28,689 nt of DNA from Priapulus caudatus (GCF_000485595.1 NW_014577062.1:1591369-1620057), one strand, 5' to 3'. Numbered from the stretch's first letter, positions 9,640 through 23,915 are shown. Notes: generated from the sequence alone by a model not told the origin. Numbers and translations are program-made.

Positions 9640-10178
9640 TCAGCCTCAATGACTTAATTAGTAACTGTTGTGTTATAAGTAACATTGGGTGAATTCTTGA
9701 CTCATAACTTGACGTAATCGAGCATATACAGAAATCGATCTAAGCAAACATGTTACGCTGTAGTAAGAATGACCCGGGTAATGTTTACGTAAAGACAATC
9801 CGGACAATTGCCAATTTTTAATGTAAATACATTTTGAAGTATATAATGTGCGATGATATTGATAATAATGATGTTTTTTTCAATAATATTCGCATTTTGA
9901 ATGCCAAAAAATCTCATTCAAGTTACTTTAGCACGTTTATCTGAGTACGTACCAGTATGCGTTTTTATACAGCATATGAGAGATGTAGCTGTCACGTCAC
10001 AGTGAGAGAAATGTAATTTACTTGTAGGTTTGACGAGTAGCATTTATTGACATACTCCTGCCCGGCATTATTTGCCATGTTGTTTTTTTTAACCCGATGA
10101 ATAAACTGGAAACCATTGATGTTTACTTTACGTGACATCCTAGGCTACACCAAAAATAGGGTCAAACCATTATAAATT
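9640..10178. other. AT-rich intergenic DNA, no gene recognised
   Basis: No open frame or repeat of note between the mL51 poly(A) signal and the TTAA-flanked element. Confidence 0.5.
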
Positions 10179-10182
10179 TTAA

Positions 10183-10395
10183 GGCCTATTTACACGATGC
10201 GTCCTAGACGTACGTCCTAGAAGTACGTCTAGGACGTACGTCCATAACGCACCGTGTTTGACAATGCAAATGTATGACCCTTGCGATATCGGATGCACAG
10301 GACGGATGTTCTAATTTCTTTCGACATTGCGTTTGCATTGTCATACACGGTGTACGTCCTAGACGTACGTCTAAGACGCATCGTATAAATAGGCC
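10183..10395. mobile_element. TTAA-flanked MITE, 213 bp
   Basis: Terminal inverted repeats GGCCTATTTACACGATGCGTC and its near complement at the right end, flanked on both sides by TTAA (10179-10182 and 10396-10399). The subterminal regions repeat the palindromic unit ACGTCCTAGACGTACGTC. TTAA duplication is characteristic of piggyBac-type insertion, but no transposase is present to confirm the superfamily. Confidence 0.8.
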
Positions 10396-10399
10396 TTAA

Positions 10400-10849
10400 C
10401 CTGGGTGTATCGCGTGTGTGCTAGTTCCTTGATTGCGAGCACGCGTGCATACGCATAAGCACGCTGACGCTCACCAACCACGCACCACGCAGCACAAGAA
10501 TTAAAAGCAGCAAATTGCTATAATTATAAAATACATACATCTGGATTTATTCACGGTAAATTGTGCTAAACGTGTGAATTCGTTGTAAACTGCTATTCTA
10601 CGTTCACGCACATGCAGGCCCACGGAGATTGCGCCCGAATACGTACTCGTCTTAAATCAGCGATTGTAGTAGTAAACCTAAACACAGGCGATCGAATAAG
10701 TAAATAGAGGGCGAGGGTGAAAAACAAAGCGAGCTATTTTCAGCTCGTTTTCTAGGAAATGACCAAAATATATGAGTGAAGCCCTATATATACGGCGCAA
10801 CAGAATGATAGAGAAAAAGAGAAGAGAGGCCCCGGAGTAAAGGATATAT
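10400..10849. other. Intergenic DNA, no gene recognised
   Basis: Short GC-rich ACGC-like patches at about 10430-10495, otherwise unique sequence without gene signals. Confidence 0.5.
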
Positions 10850-10984
10850 ATGTGTGTGTGCGAGCGTGTGTACGTGCGTTGTGTGCGTGCGTGCGTACGT
10901 GTGTGCGGGCGGGCGTGTGCGTGCGTGCGGGCGTGCGTGTGCGTGCGTGCGTGCGCGCGCGCGTGTGAGAGAGAGAGAGAGACC

Positions 10985-11047
<63 letters not shown>
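10850..11047. repeat. Compound microsatellite: degenerate TG/GCGT then (GA)n
   Basis: A degenerate TGTGCG tract (10850-10966) passes directly into a GA run (10967-11047) broken once by ACCGAAA. Long open frames here on both strands encode only Ser/Leu or Arg/Glu repeats and are artefacts. Confidence 0.95.
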
Positions 11048-11052
<5 letters not shown>

Positions 11053-11059
11053 TGGCGTT

Positions 11060-11864
11060 GGTGGCATATGTGTGTAGATTGAGACTAAAAGTATGGAAAC
11101 GCGCTTGTGGCCCTATATAGGAGTGCCCATTTCTCACTTAGCCGCTCGGTGAAATTCTTCTTGTTTCCACAGCTTGAGTGCGTAATGTTTGCCTATGGGT
11201 ACAGATATAGTTTTTACTGTGGCGGACAGATGGTACATATGCATGCAAGCCTAGAATCTATTCCTAACCAATCCATTCTCAATATGCACGCACTATTAAC
11301 ACTTAGCAGCGATTACTATAGAGATCCAAACTGCCAATGGATTAAGGAAACCTCAGGGAGATTCCCTACGAACGCGTGTGTTTCATTTATGTAACGCTTT
11401 CTCGGTCCAACCAACCCTCAATCTGGGCATGATCCGTTTAATTCGCGTCGAAGGAAACGCGTCCCACCTTCGAGATCACTCCCGACCATGTTGATTTAAA
11501 AGAGCCATATCAGATATCACAACAAGAAACCGAACTAAGGAAGGAACCCGTGACGACGCGTGTGCGTCAGCTCAGCTATAGTTAGCAGTTAGGCGGCTCG
11601 TCCATGATACTCAGCTAGTCGATAAAACATGGCAGTCATTTGTAGGGATTGCCTTCGCCTATTGTTAGCAGCAGCCCAACACCACCAATGGCTTCTGTTC
11701 AGCCATATAATTGCTATAGTATAATGGCATGTTAAGTAAATACCTACTGAAAAGTGGTCAGCGTCTCGAATTTAACAATTTATCTTATAGTGATTTTGTC
11801 TTGATTCACAATCGCACGGGGCAAATTAATATTCATCTTCTTCTTTTCTATTAGATATGATATA
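11060..11864. other. Unique DNA, no gene recognised
   Basis: A 95-codon open frame at 11107-11394 has no domain or composition that I recognise. This sequence precedes the broken actin copy but has no counterpart before the intact actin gene, so the duplicated block starts to its right. Confidence 0.5.
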
Positions 11865-14678
11865 TATATATAATTATATTACTTCTCTCTTCTCTATATA
11901 GTATATATAATATATTCTTCTTCTCTCTCTTTCGCCTTTATCCCTCTTTCTTTCTTCCTACTCACTTTTCCTATTTTTTCTTTTCTTTTCTACTCTTTTA
12001 CCTAATGCAGCTCGCTCCTGATCCTGCTTGTTGTCTCGCAGTTTCCTCAGCTTTTGTGCTTCCGTCTCCCTCTCTCCCCTCCCTCACTGCTCCTCTCCTC
12101 TCTCTCTCTCTCTCGGCTCTCTCTCTCTCGTCTCTCTCTCTCTCTGTCCGTTTTTCCTTATCCGCAACTCCTCTTCGCTCTCAACTTCTCACTCCCTTCT
12201 CACACTCTATCGCTCATTTTTCTCTTGTTTATCGCTCCATTTTTCTCTCTATTTAGGTCTTCTTCTTCATTCTATCTTCCTTTTTCTTGCTTCTTTATCT
12301 TCTTCTTCTTCTGCTTTTCTTTCTTCCTTATTCTTAATTTCTTATTTCAGCTCTCGACGATCTCACGAGGCAGACCGCATGAGTGAAAAATACGCACGGC
12401 ACACTGTACACACAGCACGTTCCGCGCAATATAACAATATAGCGGCAGCGCTGCCTGATTATCACGCTTTGTTATGCATATACGGAGAACTGAGAAATTG
12501 TTCACGGTGCAATGGCGCGTATTTCGGGATCGAGCGAGGCACGGCACCGGCGACGGGCCCATGCCGAAATAGACGCATTCGACATGGAGAGCATTGCGTT
12601 GTCAATCGGGCCAGATCGCGAACTCGGAGGCGGCCTTGTCCTTTCCCTATTATGGCCAGCCGACGAGTGCGCGCAGTGCCCGCGGCGCTATGAGCTGACT
12701 CATAAACGCGGCACCGACCAGCGACAGCGCGCGTGTTCAGTGGAGTCCGATCGCGTCCCCCTAATCCAGCTCTCTGGTAGTGCGATGGCTTTGTTCGCTA
12801 ACCGGTATGTGTGTTTATTTGTGATAGTGGTTTTGACGCAGGCGCAACCGAAAACCGGTCCCGCGTTAATGGGCCACGGGTTTACGCGGGCACTCCGCTT
12901 AAATGATTTCAGTTATGGCAGTATTGTATATATTGAACATTCCTGATATTTCAGAAGAAGCGCTGCTAGTGATTTTGTGGATAATTGTTAGGAATCTTCA
13001 GGGCATGAAGGATGAACAGAAAGATCCGTGTGCTGGCGCTAATCTAAGGTCCTCAAAGCGCGTCACCTCAATTATTTATCGGGTTCCGTTAAGTAGTTTT
13101 TGTGCCCTGAATGTGCGTTTACTAAGACACATAATGCGGTATATAGGTTTTAGCTGTCACCGTTTTCGTCTAGTATCGGCCTGGGTGAGCTTCACTGACT
13201 AATTCCTTGGTGGCAGAAACAGTATGATACTGTATACCTCCGGAGCGTTTATTAAGCCTACACATTTGGTGCGCGTAGCGTTGAGGCTGAAACTATCAAC
13301 AGCGGGTCGACAACACTATACTGTGAAAATTCATTCATATTAAAAATTGGTTCCTTATAGATGCGCTAGGCGAACGATTCATCGTGCCTATAAGAGCCTT
13401 GGCGTGCTTGCAGACCTGATTGGCTCGAACGCTCCTACTATAGCACAAACATTGCTCTTTATTTATAGCGTGCAGTATGAACACCACAGCCTTCGCCGAT
13501 GGTTCGCCGCCTGAAATGTTTGTTTTGTAAATTAGCAGGCACGAAAATAATAAAGTCGGAGCTCTAGGACACCTATTACACGATCACCACAGCCGCTTGG
13601 CCGAACGTGTTGCTGCTGAACAGAGCGGACTCCGATTCTATTTTTATAATCGTATGTAGCCGCCTTCGCTCGCGCCTCATAGAGGTAACACAGCGCCGAC
13701 ATGGTCGGCGATGAATAAATGTCGTTCGTCTATTGCAGTACATCATACCCTAACAGCAGAACAGTGTGGAGCGACGACGATGTTAACGCCACTTGTGTGT
13801 GGACATGGCTCCGGAATGTGCAGAGGCGGTTTCGCCGGTGATACGCTCGCTCCGTGCCGTCTTCCCTTCCACCTCATTGGAGACCACGTCCACCAGGTAC
13901 GAACCGCGGTCTTTCATCTATTTAGCTGTCATCTCATAATGTGCGCCATTTTAGCAGGGAAACAATGAGGCATCGGTGTGTAAAGATACCGTGTATTGCG
14001 ATTTTAAACTAAGACTTAACGGGGACTGAATTTCGTAAGATTAAATTATTCGAGAATTCAGAATTTTATCAAATAACGTTAAATAAGACTATAATAAAAA
14101 GTTTTTTCACGTAATCAGTCGCATTTTCATACCGCCGGGCCGTTTTAGTACTAAATGCGTTTTTCTTATTCGCGAATAGGGTGTCATGGTTGGTATGGGG
14201 TCAGAAGACAGCTATTGTAGGAGATGAGGCGCCAACAGCAAAGAGAGGTATCCTCTGTCTCTGAAGTAACCCCATCGACCAGCGGAATCGTCACCAACCT
14301 GGGACCGACAATGGGAGAAGATCTGGCATCATACTTCTAACATGAACTGCGTGTTGCCCCAGAAGAGCACCCAGTCCTAGTTAACTGAGGCCCATTGAAC
14401 CCCAAAGGCCAACAGAGAAAAGATGACACAGGTGGGTAATGTGGAAATAATTGATAATAATGATTAAATATAGTAATATAATCGAATAATGATTGGTAAA
14501 CTCGTAAATTTCATATTGCGATCATTTCACAGTCCACTGGCAGAGAGGGTGGTATTAACAGTGTTACTATCGTTTGCCATTATTCACACAGCGAAAAACG
14601 GTTGAACGGCGTAGCAATATTACTTGTGTCGTTAACCTAGTAAATATTTATAATGAACTCAATTCATTTCGTTTGCAG
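11865..14678 (+). pseudogene. Broken partial duplicate of the actin 5' half
   Basis: This block is collinear with 17465-20170: pyrimidine tract, promoter, 5' UTR exon, UTR intron, and first and second coding exons. It stops at the acceptor of the third coding exon (GTTTGCAG), where the assembly gap begins. Exon equivalents lie at about 13763-13896 and 14180-14431. The second is 252 bases against 240 in the intact gene, so it has net gains. Frequent single-base insertions and deletions destroy the start codon (a T is missing) and the frame in both exons. The TATA box is also altered, while the CArG box (12646-12655) survives. Differences are as dense in exons as in introns. That suggests uncorrected long-read error or an alternative haplotype as strongly as a true pseudogene. 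Confidence 0.85.
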
Positions 14679-14703
14679 NNNNNNNNNNNNNNNNNNNNNN
14701 NNN
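14679..14703. other. Assembly gap (25 N)
   Basis: Twenty-five N bases between an actin splice acceptor on the left and a TG microsatellite on the right. The real length is unknown. If the left side is true genomic sequence, actin coding exons 3-5 should have followed. Confidence 1.
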
Positions 14704-14781
<78 letters not shown>

Positions 14782-14788
14782 TGTGTGT
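14704..14788. repeat. (TG)n microsatellite
   Basis: Nearly perfect TG run that begins at the N gap. Its true length may be truncated by the gap. Confidence 0.95.
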
Positions 14789-15360
14789 CTCATCGGGTGC
14801 GCGAGAGCGTGTGCGTGTGCATGTTCGCGTTGTCACAATATTATGTGGAACGTAGCCGCGTGTCTTCAAACCACAATATGTGGGCGAATTGCGCGTGAAA
14901 CACACGTCAGTTTAGAAACCGTGATTGATTGTTTATACGTGTAGCGGTTACACTGAAACACGCAGTTTGTAACTTACGTATATAAGTATACGCACTGTAT
15001 GAATATATATATATATATATATATATTATACTGTGTTCGGTACCACGCATGTGTACGTACACGTACACGCCTCAGACGATAGCAGTGACAACGGAAAACC
15101 GGGCGATGGGTCCCATAAATGTCACTATAACTCACGTACGGTAGCAAAAAATCAAACAGCAGAATCATCAACGTGTAACTAAGCGTTGTTGAGCGACTGT
15201 ACCATCATATTATAGATGCTAGACCACGCCAGTAGCACTGTATACTTGAATTACGGGAAAGTTTCATGTGGCTGGGTCGAGCGATGCTATATGATAGACC
15301 TGCTATAGAGGTGTTTTTGAGCTAGCATCATTATTATTGATGTAAATAATGGTAGTATTC

Positions 15361-15402
<42 letters not shown>

Positions 15403-15480
15403 GTGCGTGCTCGCGCAGGGGAAATACGGTTCGTGGGCAGCAAAGTTAGCAGTGATTGGCGTAATCAAGAGGCTATGTGG
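14789..15480. other. Non-coding DNA with two (AT)n tracts
   Basis: AT runs at about 15003-15028 and 15362-15398. No gene or recognisable repeat family elsewhere in the stretch. Confidence 0.5.
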
Positions 15481-15960
15481 CGCACGGCCGAGCAGCCAGT
15501 AGTATGTTACGGATGAGAGGAGCGACTCGCGACATCTGTGACGAGCTTTGATAGGCGCCCAGCAACAAACGCGCCGCCGACTCTCCGCCAAATTGCTCGC
15601 CGGGAAGTTCAGACACTATAGCGTAAGCGATACACGCGCGGCGGCATCCAGCGATCTTCGCTAGTTCTCTCTCACTCTCTGTGCGGCTGCTGCTTCGACG
15701 GCGCGTCTCACCCATACGAGCAACCAGCGACCTCAGACTTCGCAGTGAAGAAGTTACAGCGGCGTGTACAACAAGTGCTTCTAGACGATATATGCGCACG
15801 GACCGCGTGCTGCCTCAGCGATAGCGTGAGAACGTCGGCAATATCTAGGCGACGGCAGCAGCGGCGGCGCGGTGGATTTACCGTCGTCGACTATACTGAT
15901 GTAGACGACCGACTCCTGCGCAGCGCGTGAAAATCTCTTACGTGTGTATCTTCACTAAAC
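15481..15960 (+). other. CpG-rich stretch, possible promoter or first exon
   Basis: About 450 bases are clearly richer in G, C and CpG than the surrounding AT-rich DNA. They contain pyrimidine initiator-like sequence (TTCTCTCTCACTCTCT at about 15664-15679) and open frames on both strands (15473-15799 minus, 15745-15930 plus) with Arg/Ser-rich products that I do not recognise. It could be the 5' end of a gene whose remainder is absent from this assembly, or simply a GC-rich patch. There is no splice-linked partner exon that I can defend. Confidence 0.3.
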
Positions 15961-16415
15961 ACGCATCTGTGAGCGACATCGACGGGCGGAGAGAAGTAAC
16001 TCCTGTGAGATTTACCGAACGAACGAATTTTATACGTATATATATATTTATTCGTTTATTTATAAAAATAAATTAATAAATATATAAACATAAAAAATAT
16101 ATATAATGGGTGTGGTTGCACACATAACTACATAAATATAGAAATAGCTAAATACGAAGGATAGCTATCTATAGCTGGATAAGACACAAAGGAATAGAAA
16201 GCAACATTGTTGTTTACCGTCAACAACTATAGTCCATAGAATGCGTGAAAAATCAAAATGAAACCTCGTGGGCTTTATTGGATATATACTTGTCTTCTGA
16301 TGGTCGCCATCATAAGACAGACGACATCGTTCAGATGGTTGTAAGTATACATTATAATCATATTTCGTTGTTATGATAATCATATTGTCAATATTATTAT
16401 GCAATATTTATACAT
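15961..16415. other. AT-rich non-coding DNA
   Basis: No gene, hairpin or repeat family seen. Confidence 0.5.
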
Positions 16416-16590
16416 ATATGTGTGTGCGTGCGTGCGTGTGCGTGTGCGTGTGCGTGTGCGTGTGCGTATGCGCGTGCGCGTGCGTGTGTGCGTGTACGTG
16501 TGCGTGTGCGTGTGCGTGTGGGTGTGCGTGTGCGTGTGCGTAAAGAGAGAAGAAAGAGGGAGAGAGGAGGAGAGAGAGAAAGAGATGAGA
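16416..16590. repeat. (GTGC/GTGT)n then GA-rich microsatellite
   Basis: Alternating TGTGCG units (to about 16541) followed by AGAGAGGA-rich sequence. The GA-rich part forms the left edge of the block duplicated at 24535. Confidence 0.9.
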
Positions 16591-17180
16591 GGAGAGAGGA
16601 TCATTCTGTAAATGCAATGATGACGATTTTGTAGTGTATGTCATATATTTCTCTCAGCACACTACAACCATTGAATGTGGTGGTCTTGCTTGTACTATAG
16701 TGCCATTTCCCCCCAAATGTGTATTAGCTATCACGTAAAATATTCTACAATTATTAGCAATAGAAAGGGTTTATATTATCGGCTGGTTAACGTCAACTGC
16801 GTGGAAAATATACCACTTTGTTATCTTTTTATAACCGAACAGATTTTTCTTGATCTGCGCTCATAATTTCATTTCATCTCTTGCGATTTTTCGAACCTGG
16901 ATGTATTTGAAACTAGAACGTTTATTCTGATGACTAGAGTCGCTATCGTCGCAAAGCTTTCACACATACGGAACGCTGTCTCTTATGGCTGCATGGCCTT
17001 TCGTGGTATCCAAGTTACTGTGCGGGACTACCTAGCATGCCATTGTAAATACGAGTACCGAATGATCGATGATTTGTGTTAATTAATCGCTGTCATAGGT
17101 ACCGTCACAATAAATTAAATTTCCATCAGTGCGCAATTATGAATTCGGACATGGCGGCGCCAAAGCGTATACACAATCAC
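16590..17180. repeat. Duplicated non-coding block, copy 1
   Basis: Collinear with about 24535-25300. Shared anchors include GAGAGGATCATTCTGTAA, TTTCTCTCAGCACACTACA, TAGCAATAGAAAGG, TATCTTTTTATA, CTCATAATTTCATTTCATCT and GTACCGTCACAA followed by a TTTCCATCAGTG string. Single-base length differences are frequent, and the middle portion (about 16915-17040) is poorly alignable and shorter than in the other copy. No protein is encoded. Confidence 0.85.
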
Positions 17181-17464
17181 CGACTGTACGACATTCACGA
17201 TACGTCGCCGTTCTGCCGAATAATTTTTTTAAATTCAATCGTTATACCCGTTCAAAATGTCTATCTTAATAAACACATATGAAGGTTCTGCATATCTTTC
17301 TTTATATAGGTATTTATAGCGCTATATGTAATGGTCATTTAGTTTTATCTATTTTATTCTTTCACCCCATAACCTTTTCTTTCTGCCCCTTCCTCTCCTT
17401 CCCCGTCTTTCTCAGTCACCATGTTCCTTCTTTTTTCGTCCCGTTTCTCGCTCGTGTTTTGTCG

Positions 17465-17467
17465 CTT

Positions 17468-17524
<57 letters not shown>

Positions 17525-17683
17525 CTTTCTCTCTCTTTCCCTTTATCCCCCTCTTTCTTTCTTCTTACTCACTTTTCCTTTTTTTCTTTTTTCTTTACTC
17601 TTTTACCTAATCGCTCGCTCTCTGATCCTGCTTGTTGTCTCGCGTTTCCTCACTTTCTTGCTCCGTCTCCCTCTCTCCCTCCC

Positions 17684-17754
<71 letters not shown>

Positions 17755-17940
17755 TTTTCCTTATCCGCGAACTCCTTCGCTCTCACTTTCTCACTCCCCT
17801 TCTCACACTCTATCGCTCAATTTTTTCTCTCTGTTTCGCTCCATTTTTCTCTTATTCAGTCTTCTTCTTCTTCTTCTTTTTCTTCTTCTTTATCTTCTTC
17901 TTCTTCTTTTTCTTCTTCTTATTCTTATTCTTATTCAGTC
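17465..17940. repeat. (AT)n, (CT)n and (TTC)n pyrimidine-rich tract upstream of actin
   Basis: AT runs at 17467-17523, a perfect CT run at about 17686-17752, and TTC repeats at about 17862-17936. Open frames of up to 316 codons here encode Ser/Leu/Phe/Tyr low-complexity strings only. The tract starts the region shared with the broken copy (11865-12360), where the CT run is shorter. Confidence 0.9.
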
Positions 17941-18229
17941 TCGACGATCTCACGAGCAGACGCGCATGTGAAAACAATACGCACGCACATGTACACACAG
18001 GCACGTTCCGCGCAAATAAACATATAGCGCAGCGGCTGCTGATTATCACGCTTTGTTATGGATATAGGAGAAACTGGAGAAATTGTTTCACGGTGCAATG
18101 GCGCGTATTTCGGGATCGAGTGAGGCAGGCAGCCGCGACGGGCCATGGCCGAAATAGACGCATTCGACTATGGAGAGCATTGCGTTTCAATCGGGCCAGA
18201 TCGCGAACTCGGAGGCGGCTTGTCCCTTT

Positions 18230-18347
18230 CCTATTATGGCCAGCCGACGGTGCGCGCAGTGCCCAGCGCATGAGCTATATAAACGCCGACCAGCGAACAG
18301 CGCGCGTGTCAGTGAGTCGATCGCTCCCCATACATCCAGCTCTTCTG
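18230..18347 (+). promoter_or_regulatory. Actin core promoter and 5' UTR exon
   Basis: CCTATTATGG at 18230-18239 fits the CArG (SRF-binding) consensus CC(A/T)6GG, a hallmark of animal actin promoters. TATATAAA follows at 18276-18283. An initiator-like TCAGTG at 18309-18314 lies about 30-35 bases further on, so transcription probably starts near 18311. The presumed non-coding exon 1 ends at TCTTCTG before GTGAGT (donor at 18348). The UTR intron then runs to the acceptor TATTGCAG ending at 19268. The broken copy keeps the CArG box but has a changed TATA region. Confidence 0.75.
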
Positions 18348-19282
18348 GTGAGTCGGTGGTTTGTTCGCTAACCGTATGTGTGTTATGTTGTGTGATGTGG
18401 TTTGACGCAAGGCTGCAACCAACGTGCGTTAATGGCCACGTGTTACGCGGGCACTCGCTTAAATGATTTCAGTTATGGCAGTATTGTATATTTGAACATT
18501 CTGATTATTTCAGAAGAGCGGCTGCTAGTAGATTTTGTGGATAATTGTTAGGAATCTCAGGGCATGAGGATAGAACAGAAAGATTCCGTGTCTGCGCTAA
18601 TCTAAGGTCTACAAAGCCGTCACCTAATTATTTATGGGTTCCGTTCAGTGTTTTGTGCCGATGAAGTTGTGCGTTTACAAGACACATATGCGTGTATATA
18701 GGTTTAGACTGTCACGTTTCGTCTAGTACGCGGTGAGCTTCACTGACTAATTCCTTGGGTGCAGGAAAAGTAATGATGATGTATATCCGGAGCGTTTATT
18801 AGCAACACATTTGTGCGCGTAGCGTGAGGCTGAAACTATGAAAGCGGGTCGACAAACTTACTGGAAAATTCATTCATATGTAAGAAATTGTTCCGTTAGT
18901 AGATGGCGTAGCGAACAATTCATCGTTGCCTTATAAGGCATTGGAGTGCTTGCAGACTGATTGGCTCGAACGCCTACTATAGCACAACATTGCTTTATTT
19001 ATAGCGTGCGTATGAAACACGCACAGCCTTGCCGAATGGTTCGCGCCTGAATGTTTGTTTGTAGAATTTAGCAGGGCAGAAAATAATAAAGTCCAGTCTA
19101 GGAACCTATTAACGATCACCACAGCCGTTGGCCGACGTGTTGCTGCTGAAACAAGACGGACCCGATTCTATTTATATATCGTAATGTAGCCGCCTTGCTC
19201 CGCCTATAGAGGTAACACAGCGCCGACATGGGTCGGCGATGAATAAATGTTTCGTTCGTCTATTGCAGTACATCATACCTAA

Positions 19283-21521
<2,239 letters not shown>

Positions 21522-22125
21522 GACGTTTAACGGTCACCATCATCATGCGTCGTCTTCTTTGCCGTTACGTTGTCTTTCCACAGCAAGCGAGCCTTCACTG
21601 TTGCCTGGCGGAACCGCAGTTGCCATCGGTATTTTACAACCAGAGTGACGGGCCGTTCCATGAGGCCCTCCCATCCCGATCTTCGCTACTGTGCCTGTTG
21701 CTCCTGCGTCGCGCTCGATGACCGTGGGCTATCACTTTACCGTGCAGAATTGGCCGACCGGGGTTGTCGGTGTGAATACCGGGCCTGTTCAGAGGACCAG
21801 CATGTTTCATTATACAGATCAGCAATTTACGGCAGGCCTTCCGCATTTCGACCGTAGCATTTATTAGAATTCTTTAGCAATTGCGTCAGTTGTATTTTTT
21901 GAAATTTTAGTTTTAGTTGGCATTTTCATCGCCATTAAATATCGGTCCGGTCGGTTGTAAACGTTTTGAACGGTTTTAGTTGACGTCATGAAAATATAAA
22001 TATTAATTTGACTGTATTTGATTCCTCAATTGTTGTTGTATTGTGATTCTTTTGCTATTCACATTTCTAATTTATTTATAAAAACGCTACACGCGGTGTA
22101 CAATAAATATAGCCCTGTCACAACA
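21522..22125 (+). terminator. Actin 3' UTR and polyadenylation signal
   Basis: About 580 bases of non-coding sequence after TAA lead to AATAAA at 22102-22107. An ATTAAA variant at about 21935-21940 could give a shorter form. Open frames here on either strand are not conserved protein. Confidence 0.65.
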
Positions 22126-22129
22126 TCTA

Positions 22130-23050
22130 GCTTTCGAGTAAGTTTAACTCGGCCTGTTAGCGAATATCTTTTCTAGACGAAGCGTGTTACAGAAAGTAAG
22201 GTAACGTATTTTTCCAGATTCAATCCTCCACGAGAAACAAGAAGAGCAAAAACAAGTAATTGCTGACACAACGCGCGAAATGTAATTAAATGTATACGAT
22301 AACGCCATATATAATAGCACGTAATTATATATAAGAGCCTCACTTTCGTTTGAGATGCCACAATCAATTGTACAACGCTTATCAGCAACAGACGCGGCGC
22401 CAAAAACGACTAACTATATATTTCGCAAATATCTCGCTAGGTGGAGCCGCCAAACAACTCCGGTGGTTAGCAAGTTACTTCTCGCCGCGTTCGATCTTCC
22501 GAATACGGCCTTACCGCTGCTCAGTTGTGCCGACGTCTGATTTGTCGTAACGCTGCGAAGCGCCACCGCTAAATATGGTGCGAGAAACGGCACCGCATCG
22601 GATGGCTGTTTTCAGTGCACGTACGTCTTGCTAGAACGAGGCGTTCGCTGGTGTGGAGGCAGGCGATAATGGAAGTCGAACCTTCCAGCTCATGTTACAT
22701 ATCTCATATTACTTTTCTTACTTACGTTGTGTGCTCTCAGAGCCCATAATTATTACAGTGAGCTCCTTGCACTGGCAGTATAAAAATCATCAATGCGTTT
22801 AACTTAATTAACGCCCAAACTGAGATAAGTAGCCGCTCTTGTGCGTACACAGTAAAAATTAATATACTGTAGGCCTAATATGGTAAAAGGACCATGGAAT
22901 TTTGTACTCTAAAAGATACGTAAAAACACAAGCACAAACAATAGCTTGATGTATGACAGGTAAAAAATGCCTTTATGGAATAATTGCTAGTAGTAGTGTA
23001 TGTGATATTACCTCCTTCATTCTGCTACATGAACTCGCAAACAAAAACAA
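22130..23050. other. Intergenic DNA, no gene recognised
   Basis: A short open frame at 22355-22540 has no recognisable domain. No repeat family identified. Confidence 0.5.
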
Positions 23051-23055
23051 ACTAA

Positions 23056-23154
23056 CTAACACACACACACACATATGTATATAATATATACATAATATGA
23101 ATCATATTATGAAGATTCCTGCCCGTGGCTGCACGCAAGGTAAACGCCTTATAT

Positions 23155-23236
<82 letters not shown>

Positions 23237-23400
23237 GCGCGCGCGCACACACACACACACTCACTCACACAAGCAAGCACGACAACACGAACACACACGC
23301 ACACGCAGGCGCACTAACGCGCGCATGCATGCGCAGTCACACGGTCGCACACGCACGCACGCATGCAGAGACACCTATACACACATGCGGGTGCGCGCGC
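23056..23400. repeat. (CA)n microsatellite grading into CACG repeats
   Basis: Perfect CA run from about 23156 to 23234, then CGCG and CA interruptions and degenerate CACGCA units to about 23400. Frames here encode only His/Thr or Cys/Val repeats. Confidence 0.95.
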
Positions 23401-23835
23401 GTAGACAGGTACATTAACGCAATCTCTGTCGGCGTGCCTTTGATCTTCCCTGCTCCCCTGTCAACCGAACATTTTCCGGATACCCTCCGGCATTCTCCTG
23501 TTTGGTGACAATATTTTCGGAAGAAAACAAGCGAACGGTAGCAAAATTGCTGTATAAATGGCCATAAATGGTCATTTTCGTCGCCCTACCACATCCGCGC
23601 GCGGTACTGTACTCTTTGTTTACGCGACCCACAATTTGTGCCTTTTATAACCAAAGCGACTGTCACCTGTTTAGATGTCACGTCGACCTCGGCCGCTATT
23701 GTCCGAATGCTTGCACCGCGAGCGTTCCAAGAGCTAATGCATATCAACGCCCTTATGTAACTAACGTGTCTTGATTGCAATCTAAACACTAGGCTCGTGT
23801 TGCTAGTAACATAGACGACGTATATAAACAAATAA
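23401..23835. other. Unique DNA, no gene recognised
   Basis: A CArG-like CCATAAATGG at 23562-23571 is present, but without a convincing downstream TATA box, UTR exon or coding exon. No gene can be supported. Confidence 0.4.
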
Positions 23836-23837
23836 AT

Positions 23838-23915
23838 CAATATATATATTATATATATATTATATATATTATATATATATAATATATAGGATATAATATA
23901 TATATATTATATATT
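23838..23915. repeat. AT-palindromic tract
   Basis: TATATAT/ATATTA units in both orientations, able to fold on itself. Confidence 0.9.

Noticed and set aside
12028-12946. Open frames of up to 221 codons in the broken actin copy
   Set aside because: They cover the pyrimidine tract and promoter counterpart of the intact actin gene, so they are non-coding.
17279-18371. Open frames of 230 and 316 codons
   Set aside because: They are translations of AT, CT and TTC microsatellites and of the actin promoter. The composition is Ser/Leu/Phe/Tyr only in the repeat part, with no domain.
23562-23571. A second CArG box (CCATAAATGG), possibly marking another actin promoter
   Set aside because: No properly placed TATA box or actin exon follows, and a single 10-base match is weak evidence.
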